Assembly: GCA_003254905.1 (NCBI GenBank)
Contig: QANU01111459.1
Coordinates: 582,615-646,614 of the forward strand
DNA length: 64,000 nt
Source of the DNA: Nissolia schottii
Lineage: Eukaryota > Streptophyta > Magnoliopsida > Fabales > Fabaceae
Reading direction: 5' to 3'
In this document: positions 36,890 through 46,885 of the stretch, piece by piece
How positions within the stretch are numbered: position 1 is the stretch's first letter
How the letters are laid out: every line of letters starts with the position of its first letter
Notes under the pieces: generated by a model
What the model was told of the DNA's origin: nothing
Databases searched by the model: none
What the model saw: only the letters and a program-made list of their open reading frames with translations
Program-made: the position numbers and the translations under genes

Positions 36890-37312
36890 CCGAAGGGGTA
36901 CTTTGATCCTAGAGCTTCTCAGCTGCTTCTAGGTCATTGGGCGGGTACCTGCAAGGACTCTGACGCTCAAGTTAGTGAAGGTTCGAGATAATAGTGAAGT
37001 CTAGGGTGTTGGGTTTTAGGCATACCTGGTGTGTGGTGTGTTGATTAGGCTTAAATACCTAGGCGAAGTCCGTGATTTTCGTTATTCCGGGTTAATTCGG
37101 CCTTCGGAGATCACAATGTATTTTTAGCTAGGGAGAGCATATTTCGGGATAGGGATCTCGCTAGCAGTTGGGAAGTTGCTCGAGTTGGGTTGGATTGATC
37201 TGCGGATTCTTCGAGTGATGCTCAAGGAGGGGTTTCGGGTTGGGTTGATCCGCAGACCCTTGGTTATGATTATCTTGAATGGGCCTTCATGAGGCCAGTC
37301 CATAACAATTAT
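36890..37312. repeat. dispersed repeat, probable transposon fragment
   Basis: A relatively GC-rich island with GCGGGTACCTGCAAGGACTC, TGACGCTCAAGTTAGTGA and, at its right end, GGGTTGATCCGCAGACC and AGGCCAGTCCATAACAA. The right-end motifs recur at 12.86-12.96 kb. The wording resembles repeat elements common in eudicot genomes, but no coding domain, TIR or TSD was fixed. Confidence 0.5.
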
Positions 37313-40300
37313 TATTTTTAAATTTGTATAATATCAATTAATCTTGTTTCGAAGTTAAAACTTGTATTATTGAATTATTTAGAAAAAATAAATGGAGTGT
37401 AATTTAGTTAATCCTCGAAGGATGAAACACTTATTATTATTATTATTATTATTAGAAGAAGAAGAAGAAGAAGAAGGGGGGGTTGGATTGTCATTGAATT
37501 AAACCATAAGGTGTCTTTGACTTTTATCCATAGTGATATAATTTCCATATTTAGCATATTTAGTTTATTCTTTATAAAGTAATTTATCATCTTACTGAAA
37601 AATATGTTGTTGAAATTATTTGAATTTATTAAAACAAAATAGTAAAATTTGAACTTAATATTAATTAATATAATTATTTAGTATAAATTTAGAATATTGA
37701 GTGATAATAGATAAACGTGTAACACAAATTTAAAGAAAGGGTGTTAAATTTTTTTAATACAAATTCAATGAAAAGAGCGTGGCATTAGACAATGAATATG
37801 TGACAATAATCACTTTCTTTCTATTGGTATCAGATGAGATATATAAGTAATTAGTCATATAGTGACTATTGTTATATATTGTAATTTTATATTATCAAGA
37901 ATAAACTTATAAGATGCTCATTATCATATAACTATAGTATCAATATAATTTCGATTCAAATTAGTTATATAATTGTTAAATCTACGACAGACATATAATT
38001 AAATATGTGCACACACAAACATTACCAACTAAGAGAAATAAAAAATTCACAATATAATGTCGATTTAATTAATCATATCACAACAACTTCAATTTACGAA
38101 GGACAATATATAAAATCAACATTAATTATCCCTTAACATATTGCACATATATAAAACAACTTAAGCTATGTCCTACTAATAATTAATTAGTAGTTTAAGT
38201 GATATAATCTTCTTTAATTTAACAAAATCGAGACATATCTTTGTAGTAAAAAAAAAATAGCTATATGTCCTGTGAATTTAAAAACTAAGTTTATAAACTA
38301 AAAATTCTAACTATATGTAATTGATAAACCAACTCAATTAACAATATCAATAACATGTCTTTGTTAAAAAAGAACATAATTAGCTTAGTTTTAAATAATT
38401 TAACTAAATAAGAAAAGTAAAAAAATATAATATAATTTCAATTTAATATAGGATTTTTTGACTCACAAATTAAATAAATTTAATAGATATTTGATAATAT
38501 TTATATGTTTTTTTTATGGGATCTAAGGTTTGTTTTAGTAACTAATCAAATTTAATAAAATTCATGTACTACAATAAGTGTATGTTATCCCAAATTATAT
38601 TAAAATTAAATAAACTTAATTGAATTAAGTTTATATGGCAAATAAATAACAAAAATGTTACTTATACCTATAAAAATGCATAAACAATTTATTTTGTACT
38701 GATGTAACATAGTAAACCTCATTATATAGGTGAGAGTTAACAATATCTATATATTAAATAAATAAACAATTGAACTGTAACATTAAATATATTGCCCCAC
38801 TCATGTGCAAAGTGTAACGTGACACAACCAAATCAAACAATAGTTATTTCATGATGGCTGAAATATAGGCCGCGTGAGATGGAGTTGAGCCAACAATAAT
38901 ACGTACAATACAAACATTATTTGCTAACGTGACAAATTCTTCTTACACAAAAGTGTCCCAAATAGTGAAGTGGTTTTTGTTTCTTAAAAGTATAGACTGT
39001 TCTGATTGTCAAGTCAAGGTTGTCATTGTAGCATTCATCTTTCGGATGAGGGAGGTTGGTTGGTAAGTTTTTTTTATTAGACTCTCTAGTCTCTAATAAC
39101 AGTTTTACATTTTTAACAATTAACATCCTGCCGGTTTTTACGAGGTTAAAATTCACAACTACGATAAAACAAGAAATTGTCAATGTAGAGATTAATATAA
39201 CCTTCATCAACACAGGGTTAGTTATTGTAGTATGTACATTGATTCCTTAATTAGAAGTCTTGAATTTGAGTTGTGAAAATAAGAAAAAGTCTCTATACCT
39301 TTAAGAGAGTTTCAGTCAAGTCAAATCAAATTAATGAAAATAGGAGAAAAAATTATTGAAAAAGCTTCTAACAGCCTTCATATAATTTATATTAATTAAA
39401 AGCTTGAGTTTTTTAACACTATTTTGGAGAAAAATTTCATGCCTAAATTAATTTCATTAAACTTATTCTACTTGAAGCCACAAAATCTTTTATAATTGTA
39501 ATTTTGACATTCTCTCTTATCGAAAATAAATATGATTCAAAATTAAAAAAAACAAAAATCTCAAAAAAAATAATAAATCAACCCTCTAACATAATTTTTT
39601 TAAAATTCAAAATTTAGGAAAATAAATAATATTAAATTTTTGTTATAGAAAACTCTATAAATTTTACTATAATCGATAAAATATCATTTTACTCCTATTA
39701 ATTTACAATCTCTATCATCTTCATCAAATCAAACTCTATAAGACTTACTCACTTGCAATCCTACTTATTATGAAACATTGTTTTACTCTTATTAAATTCA
39801 AAATTGCACAAACCCTACAAGCTATGCATAACCTACTCAAAATAGATTTTTAAAAAAAATAAATTTCAATATTTTTTCAAAAAATATATTTTTCATTTTT
39901 TTAAATAATATTTTCCAAAATTTTTATTTAGGGAAATGATTTCTGTCTCGGCAAATTGATGCACGACATGTGTCCAAAATCACCAAACATCAAATGTATT
40001 TTACATTTTATATTTTATAATTTTACTTTATAAATCTACCATTAAATATTTTGTCGGGACGGTTTCAAGTGGACATGTTGTCTTGTAATATAATAAGACT
40101 CTTTTATTTATTTTTCAACTTTTTTATTTATTTTAAAAGACTACAACCATAAGAATGAATCTCTAAGTTAGTTAAAATTCTATTTATATATTTAGTTACA
40201 AACATGATCATTAATTCAAAAATTGATCAATTAAATTCAAATAATTTTCATTCTTAAATTTCAAACACACCCTCCTCAGTTACAGTTGTGGCTAGTCACT

Positions 40301-40795
40301 ATAAGATAACTCAGCGGAAAATTTGGAAGAGTGCGTTTGATTTTACTCTTCATCTCAAGTTTCCGTTTAAAATTTTTTTCGAGAAATAAAAACAGAAAAA
40401 GGGAAATTTACATTTCAATGTCCCATAAAAATTTAATTCTGTATTATAATTCAACAATAATATTTATGAATACATGAGTTTGGCAATTTTAGACCTCAAA
40501 TTTTTTTTTTAAAAAGTTTAAAATCACCACACCTTATGGCGATTTCAATTATTTCTTAAAAAAAAGTTTAAAATTGCCATATATGTAATGATTTCATATC
40601 CATATCCATACGTTTATAAATTTTCGTTTCAACCCATATTTTAACACGTAAGTTATGCTAAATACCGTAAAAATGTAAAAGAAGCCACAGAAAAGCAAAC
40701 GCCGCCTGAACTTTTAGGCATCAATGGATTAGCGCACACACGTAGGGCCGCGTATCAAATCAAACAGAGGGCAGTGCAGGAAGCGAAGGACAAAG

Positions 40796-40862
40796 ATGGT
40801 TTCATCGTAAAGCAGAGTGCAAATGCAGGGGCTTTCCCTCTCTCTGAAGCTTCATTCCCATG
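40796..40862 (+). promoter_or_regulatory. upstream ATGs in the PPR leader
   Basis: An ATG at 40796 starts a 4-codon upstream ORF (ATG GTT TCA TCG TAA). A second ATG at 40823 opens a 141-codon frame that runs past the PPR start at 40860 in a different frame and ends at 41248. If both are in the mRNA they should limit translation of the PPR frame. If transcription starts after 40823 they are irrelevant. The overlapping frame is Pro/Arg/His-rich and shows no domain. Confidence 0.4.
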
Positions 40863-42470
40863 CGTTCAACTGCGAGCATCGCCACCCTCCTCAAGGCCTC
40901 CAAGAGCATCGAACACCTCCACCAAGTCCACGCCTCCATCATCCACCGAGGCCTCGAGCAAGACCACTTCCTCATCTCCCTCTTTATTTCCCTCGCCCCC
41001 TCCTCCTATTCCTCCGCCGTCTTCGACTGCGTTCTCCACCCTTCCCCCTTCCTCTGGAACGCCCTCATCAGAGCCCACTGCCAAACCACTTGCTTTCTCG
41101 ACCCCCTCTCTGTTTTCCTTCGCATGAAGGCGCGTGGGTCTCTTCCCGACAGGTACACCTACCCTTCCGTGATCAAGGCATGTTCCGCCATGTGCAGGGG
41201 CTGGGAAGGGAAATCGGTCCATGGGTCAGCGTTGAGGTGCGGGGTTGAAGGGGATGTGTTCGTGGGAACCAGCTTGGTTGACATGTACGGAAAATGCGGG
41301 GAGGTTGGCGATGCTCGCAAGGTGTTCGATAGAATGTCTGAGAGGAGTGTTGTTTCTTGGACGGCTATGGTGGTCGGGTATGCGACTGTTGGGGATGTGG
41401 CGGAGGCGAAGAAGCTGTTTGTTGAAATGCCGCAGAGGAATGCGGCTTCGTGGAACGCGATGATCAGGGGTTTTGTCAAGGTGAGGGATTTGGGCAGTGC
41501 TAGGGGTGTGTTCGATGCCATGCCGGAGAAGAATGTTGTTTCTTTCACAACCATGATCGATGGCTACGCGAAGGCTGGTGATATGGCTGCTGCGAGGTTC
41601 TTGTTTGAACAAGCTACAGAGAAGGATATTGTTGCTTGGTCTGCTTTGATATCAGGATATGCACAGAATGGACAGCCTAATCAGGCCTTGAAAGTCTTTC
41701 TCGAGATGGAAGCAATGAATGTGAAGCCCGACGAGTTCATATTGGTTAGCTTGATGTCTGCTTCTTCTCAGCTGGGTAGTTTAGAACTGGCTCAATGGGT
41801 TGATTCTTATGTAAGCAAGAGCTTTGCTGATCTGAAACAAGACCACGTGATGGCGGCACTTCTGGATATGAATGCTAAGTGCGGAAACATGGAGAGGGCT
41901 GTAAAATTGTTTGAAGAAATGCCTAAGCGCGACCTAGTCTCATATTGTTCGATGATTCAAGGGTTGTCAATTCATGGGTGTGGGGAAGAGGCAGTGAAGC
42001 TCTTTGAGAGGATGCTGACAGAAGGGCTAACTCCAGATGAGGCGGCCTTCACGATCATCCTGACGGCTTGTAGTCATGCTGGGCTTGTTGATGAGGGTTG
42101 GGGCTACTTCCGGTCCATGAAGGAAAAGTACTGCATTAGTCCTTCACCTGATCACTATGCTTGTATGGTTGATCTTCTAAGCCGATCAGGGCATTTACAG
42201 GATGCTTTTGAGCTTATAAAAGTAATGCATGTGGAGCCTCATGCTGGTGCTTGGGGTGCACTTCTTGGGGCATGTAAACTGTACGGTGAGTCAGAGTTAG
42301 GAGAGATTATTGCTAATCGACTTTTTGAGATTGAGCCTCAAAATGCTGCTAACTATGTGGTGTTGTCTGACATCTACGCAGCAGCAGAGCGATGGGTAGA
42401 TGTTTCCCTTGTGAGAAGTAAGATGAGGGAAAGGAGAGTGCGGAAGATACCTGGCTGCAGCCAAGTTTAG
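40860..42470 (+). CDS. pentatricopeptide repeat (PPR) protein, PLS/E subclass, 536 aa, intronless
   Basis: A single uninterrupted frame of 536 codons. PPR motifs run from about residue 30 to 460, for example WNALIRAH, VVSWTAMVVGYATVGDVAEA, WNAMIRGF, VVSFTTMIDGYAKAGDMAAA, IVAWSALISGYAQNGQPNQA and PDEAAFTIILTACSHAGLVD. An E domain follows (about 464-536, from AWGALLGACKLYGESELGE), ending at KMRERRVRKIPGCSQV with no DYW deaminase domain. Lack of introns is normal for this family. Such proteins act in mitochondria or plastids, mostly as site-recognition factors for C-to-U RNA editing, borrowing a deaminase in trans. The RNA target cannot be told here. The ATG at 40860 is the first in this frame (an in-frame TGA lies just upstream). 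It is shorter than many members, and no clear transit peptide precedes the repeats, so the N-terminus may be incomplete. Closest recalled match type: At5g37570-like. Confidence 0.93.
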   Translation: MRSTASIATLLKASKSIEHLHQVHASIIHRGLEQDHFLISLFISLAPSSYSSAVFDCVLHPSPFLWNALIRAHCQTTCFLDPLSVFLRMKARGSLPDRYTYPSVIKACSAMCRGWEGKSVHGSALRCGVEGDVFVGTSLVDMYGKCGEVGDARKVFDRMSERSVVSWTAMVVGYATVGDVAEAKKLFVEMPQRNAASWNAMIRGFVKVRDLGSARGVFDAMPEKNVVSFTTMIDGYAKAGDMAAARFLFEQATEKDIVAWSALISGYAQNGQPNQALKVFLEMEAMNVKPDEFILVSLMSASSQLGSLELAQWVDSYVSKSFADLKQDHVMAALLDMNAKCGNMERAVKLFEEMPKRDLVSYCSMIQGLSIHGCGEEAVKLFERMLTEGLTPDEAAFTIILTACSHAGLVDEGWGYFRSMKEKYCISPSPDHYACMVDLLSRSGHLQDAFELIKVMHVEPHAGAWGALLGACKLYGESELGEIIANRLFEIEPQNAANYVVLSDIYAAAERWVDVSLVRSKMRERRVRKIPGCSQV

Positions 42471-44371
42471 TCCAGAGCTGAGTTCTTTTGGTATTTTAAG
42501 CTTTCACAATCCCAACATATGAAAGCTCTCAATGGGGTAATTTGGTTGCAGATCATGAAAAGTGATTGTAAATTCTTTTTCAGTTGATCAGGAAGCTTAT
42601 CAGTTACTCCGATGTTGTTAAATTAGAAATGGAGTTAACAGGATATAACTTTGTTCTTTATTTTAGTTGCAAACTGTCATGTATCTACCAAGCTTTGGGC
42701 CTTATTTTTGAGATACAAGTGTTCATACAGAAACTTAATTGTTGCTCTGGCTCTTGTCGGAATTGGACAGGCAAAATCAAACAATGGTTTGCATTTCTGG
42801 CTGAGGCATCATCTTTACAGGTTAGATTCAAACTGCACTTATCTGCATGGCAGGAAAAATGGAATTATTGTTAAGGATTGGAAACTGCAGTAATCTGCTT
42901 TGAAATAATGGCGATTTTTAAGTAGTGAAGAATCAAATGTAGCCCATGATTTTAGTTGAAATAAAAAAGATAAAGGGTTGCGCAGAATCATGTTCATTGC
43001 TGCTTAGGTGCTACAGGTAATAGCCTCCATAAAAGTCCAGAGTATCCGAGTGTAATTATCTAGAGGTATACATCTGCATGGTGCCCTGTTTAATATTTCT
43101 GTGATTCCATCCAAAAAAGATATTACTGGAGCATTACCTAGATGATAGATGAGTTGGTAAAATGAGCATATAGTTGTACTGATCAGTTCATTCCAACCCT
43201 TACATGAGCAGAGAGGTAGTCTACACCCAATTACACATGAACATACACCCATATCTGTTATAAGTTATAACTGCCCAACTGCTCTAACTCTGTGGCTTCT
43301 GTGCTGTTCATCAAATGCATGATGGAGTGCTGATACATTTGAAGAAGAGGGGAGGGATAATTAAAAGGGAATTTGATTTAAAGTTATTGCAAAAGATACT
43401 TTACACAGTTAGCAATTCAATTAACTTTGAAGTAATTTCATCAGCTCAATTAACCATGGTGACGCTACGGTAGGCACTACTTGCAGTGGCAGAGATGGTG
43501 ACGCTCTGGGCAAAGCATGGAAGTGGTCGAAAAGAAATGCGGCGGGGCAGAGATAGCGATGAGAATGAAGCAAAGCGCAGCGCTGGCCAAAGAGCGAAGG
43601 TGGACAAAGCTCAGCGGTGGTTTGTGCAGCAGTGGGCAAAGCGCAACAGTGGCTTGTGCGTATCTGAGGCGGCAGTGACGGGGCATGGAAGACAATGGTA
43701 GGGTTGTAAATTTGGATTTCACTGGGTTAAAACAGTCTTTTGCTTAATTTTAAGATTGAAATCAATTCATTTCCCATCAAATCTAATGAAAATTGAGAGG
43801 ATTTCAATATTGAAGGGTTTCAATTTCATAGGATTTTAGAACTCAAATCATTTCCCATTATTTCTTATTCCAAACACAAGCTTTGTTGAGATTTGATCTC
43901 AAATCAAATTTATTTCCATTTTCAGTTGATTCCAAACACATGAAATTCCAACTTGGAAATTCCGCTGGCTATATCAGGATCCTACTTTGTCGCATTTACC
44001 TGTTTTGGTTCCGAACTCATGTGATTATTACAAAGAAAAAACAAAGAGTAGGCAGCTTGTAGTTAAGACCTATATTAGAAAACATTTAGCCTAATAATAA
44101 ATGAGCTTTTGTTTTTCTTTTCTTTTGTTAAGTAGGTAAGTGAGAGAGATCTGTACCTGTTCTCTTTGTAGTAATGTAGAATTCCATATTCCTTATTCTT
44201 TATACTTATTTAAAATTTAATAAATTAATATATCTCGTTGTATTATGGCTCTTATAATATTAGTGACTTTGGCCAACTTGAGCATCACTATTTAGCTATC
44301 TTCACATTCTAACAGAGCATTGCTCCTCGTCCTCTATCATTCTCTCGTTTATTCTCTCATAGTAAATAGCA
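42471..44371. other. intergenic region between PPR gene and SDR locus 1
   Basis: No gene is recognised. A GC-rich block at 43,440-43,700 has recurring CAAAGCGCA(A/G)CG/GTGGC phrases and is low-complexity in all frames. The segment 43,920-44,030 (TTCCAACTTGGAAATTCC..., TTTACCTGTTTTGGTTCCGA) is duplicated in front of SDR locus 2 at about 46,480-46,620, so the duplication unit includes this upstream DNA. Confidence 0.5.
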
Positions 44372-45830
44372 ATGGCAGCCTCATCAATCTCTGCAGTCAA
44401 CAGAAGGTACGTAGTACGTACCGTGTAATAAATGCTTTAATTTTGACTTACGTTTTCGATAAATGATCTCCTATGCTACCCTAAAACCTAAGAGTATATA
44501 ATTGTTATATCCATCTATCCTAAACACCTTGCTAATCAGATTATTTTTAAGATCGCTAGATATTAATTATATCTATTTTTTTTAACTTTATTTAATAATT
44601 AAAAAATATTTAAGAGACCTAAGGAGAATATAACATTCCAAACCCTAAACATGCCTGTTTCGTGGTTGCTTAGGAACTTGCATTCCATGTCCCTTGGCCT
44701 AAAACTAGCAAGACACCAAAAACCTTAACTGATGACATTTATTTTATTTTATTTTATTATTTTAAGTTATTTATGGCTAGTATTAAAGTAGAGAGGGGAA
44801 AAAAAATAAAGGCCTTAATGAAATGATTGATATGTGAAATAATGAATAAATTATAGTTGTTATTTTTCTTTTGTGTTTTTATGACGCACATATTTAAGTG
44901 GCCTAGGTGACACATTCCTTAATCTTAAGCAATTAAGGGGGTGATAAAGCATATGTTACTTACGGCTTCAATTCCCGGACTGTGCGTCCCAATTTTAGAT
45001 CAAAGATTTGTGAATCTTGATTTCTTGGGTGCAGGCTTGAAGGAAAAGTGGCACTGATAACAGGAGGAGCAAGCGGCATCGGCAAACGCACCGCAGAGGT
45101 ATTCGCCCAGCACGGAGCCAAGGTGGTTATCGCAGACATCCAAGATGAACTGGGCCGTTCCGTGGCCCAATCCATAGGCCCATCAACATGCACCTACGTC
45201 CATTGCGATGTCACCGACGAGGCCCAAATCAAAAGCGCCGTGGACACTGCCCTCGAAACGTACGGAAAGCTGGACATCATGTTCAACAACGCCGGCATAG
45301 CCGACCCAAACAAGCCAAGAATCATCGACAACAAGAAGGCCGATTTCGAGCGCGTGCTCAGCGTCAATGTCACAGGCGTTTTCCTCGGCATCAAGCACGC
45401 GTCGCAGGCCATGATCTCCGCGCGTGGCGGAAGCATAATCTCAACGGCTAGCGTAAGCTCCTACGTCGGCGGCGCGGCCTCGCACGCCTATTGTTGCGCC
45501 AAACACGCCGTTGTTGGGCTCACTAAGAATGCGGCGGTTGAGCTGGGACAATTTGGGATAAGAGTGAATTGCTTGTCGCCCTACGCGCTTGCAACTCCGT
45601 TAGCCACGAAGTTTGTTGGAGTCAGCGACGAGGAACTGGAGAATGTGATGGACTCGTTGGCTAATCTAAAGGGCGTGACGCTTAAAGCCGATGACGTGGC
45701 GAATGCGGCGCTTTATTTTGCGAGCGATGATTCGAGGTATGTGAGTGGGCACAACTTGCTCATTGATGGGGGGTTTAGCATTGTTAATCCCTCCTTTCAC
45801 ATGTTTCCGTATCCGGACCCGGAGTCTTAA
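44372..45830 (+). CDS. short-chain dehydrogenase/reductase, SDR110C-type (borneol/secoisolariciresinol dehydrogenase-like), 276 aa, locus 1
   Basis: Two exons (44372-44406 and 45035-45830) give 276 residues. The tiny first exon encodes MAASSISAVNR plus two bases, an arrangement shared by the other two SDR loci here. Motifs: cofactor-binding TGGASGIG (21-28), Asp46 in VVIADIQ, which favours NAD over NADP, NNAG (96-99), and the catalytic set Ser151, Tyr164 and Lys168 ([20 protein letters not shown]). The C-terminus has [20 protein letters not shown]. Length and motifs match plant classical SDRs that oxidise secondary alcohols in specialised metabolism (terpenoid alcohols, lignans, xanthoxin); the substrate cannot be predicted. 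The active-site run YCCAK is unusual, as most relatives have YTASK. It is cytosolic by lack of targeting sequence. It is the only intact member of the local array. Confidence 0.92.
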
Positions 45831-46885
45831 TTTTTGTAAATTTACTACCGTTAATTAGTAGAAACGTTACAAATAATGACTCAAATAGGCCCCAGTGATA
45901 GAAAATATTAATCTTATGATCTTAAGAGCATCTATATCATAAGAATAATTGATGTTTGAACATGTAATTCTTAGTCTTCCTCAACAAGCTTGAGAGCTCT
46001 TTTGATGTAAAAGGAAATTGCAAAGTGATTTTTGTGTGTTGGGATTAAAACCTTCTTTACGCAGTTTCTATAAAATCTTAAAAGTCAATAAAAATTAGGC
46101 AAAATAATTATTACTCATTTCGATCCAAACCAATAAAATAGTATAACTTATTTCTTTATTTAATTTCGTTAAATATTAGTAAAATTAATATATTATAAGT
46201 CATAAAAAATAGTTAATATAATTATATTTTTCGTCCACAAAAATAGATTAAAGAAAGAAATATAATTTCCTAACCCCCGCACACAGCATTGGGCTTTTGA
46301 TTTGTAATATTCTACTGTTGCATATACTTAGCCGCCTTCCTATTATTTTTAAATGGCTTTTTTCAATAACAAATATTTTTTATCATGATGAATAAGTCTA
46401 GATAGCAACACACCGATGCCACCTTAACTCTGAATTACAACTTCCAAATCAATAATTGAGCTAACACCTCTTGAGATTCCAACTTGGGAACTTTCCTTTT
46501 GTTTGGTACACGATCATATCCACACCCGAGATTAACTTGGAAACTCTCTTGGTTATAGCATGATCCTACTTTGTCACATTTACGATTTACCTGTTTTGGT
46601 TCCGAACTGATCATTTTATTTTTGGTAAATCATCTATTTTGTTTTTGGTAAATTGATCATGTGAGTATGAAGACAAAATAATTAAAAAAATATAGATAAA
46701 AATTAATATCTCCTTATATTATGGCTCTTAATTGTAGAATCTATCAAAGGCAACTCAGCCTATAATAAAATATTAGTGACTTTGATCAACTTGAGCATTG
46801 CTATTAAACTATCTTCACAGTCTAACAGGGCATTGCTACTCGTACCTCTCTTTCTTTCTCTCGTTTATTCTCATACCAAATAGCG
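45831..46885. other. intergenic region between SDR loci 1 and 2
   Basis: AT-rich, no gene recognised. The last ~400 bp (46,480-46,885) repeats the upstream sequence of SDR locus 1 with many differences, marking the start of the duplicated unit. Confidence 0.5.

Larger units (their letters stand above)
35202..40859. other. intergenic region with repeat blocks
   Basis: Besides the 3' flank of the coiled-coil gene it contains the tandem array at 36,130-36,620, the dispersed repeat at 36,890-37,312, a trinucleotide tract of ATT then AGA (about 37,431-37,476), and ~3.3 kb of extremely AT-rich DNA (37.4-40.7 kb) with no recognised gene. Open frames at 38,917-39,250 overlap on both strands and have no domain. 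Confidence 0.5.

Noticed and set aside
43004-43252. 82-codon minus-strand frame between the PPR gene and the SDR array
   Set aside because: No recognisable domain, no splice partners and no compositional support.
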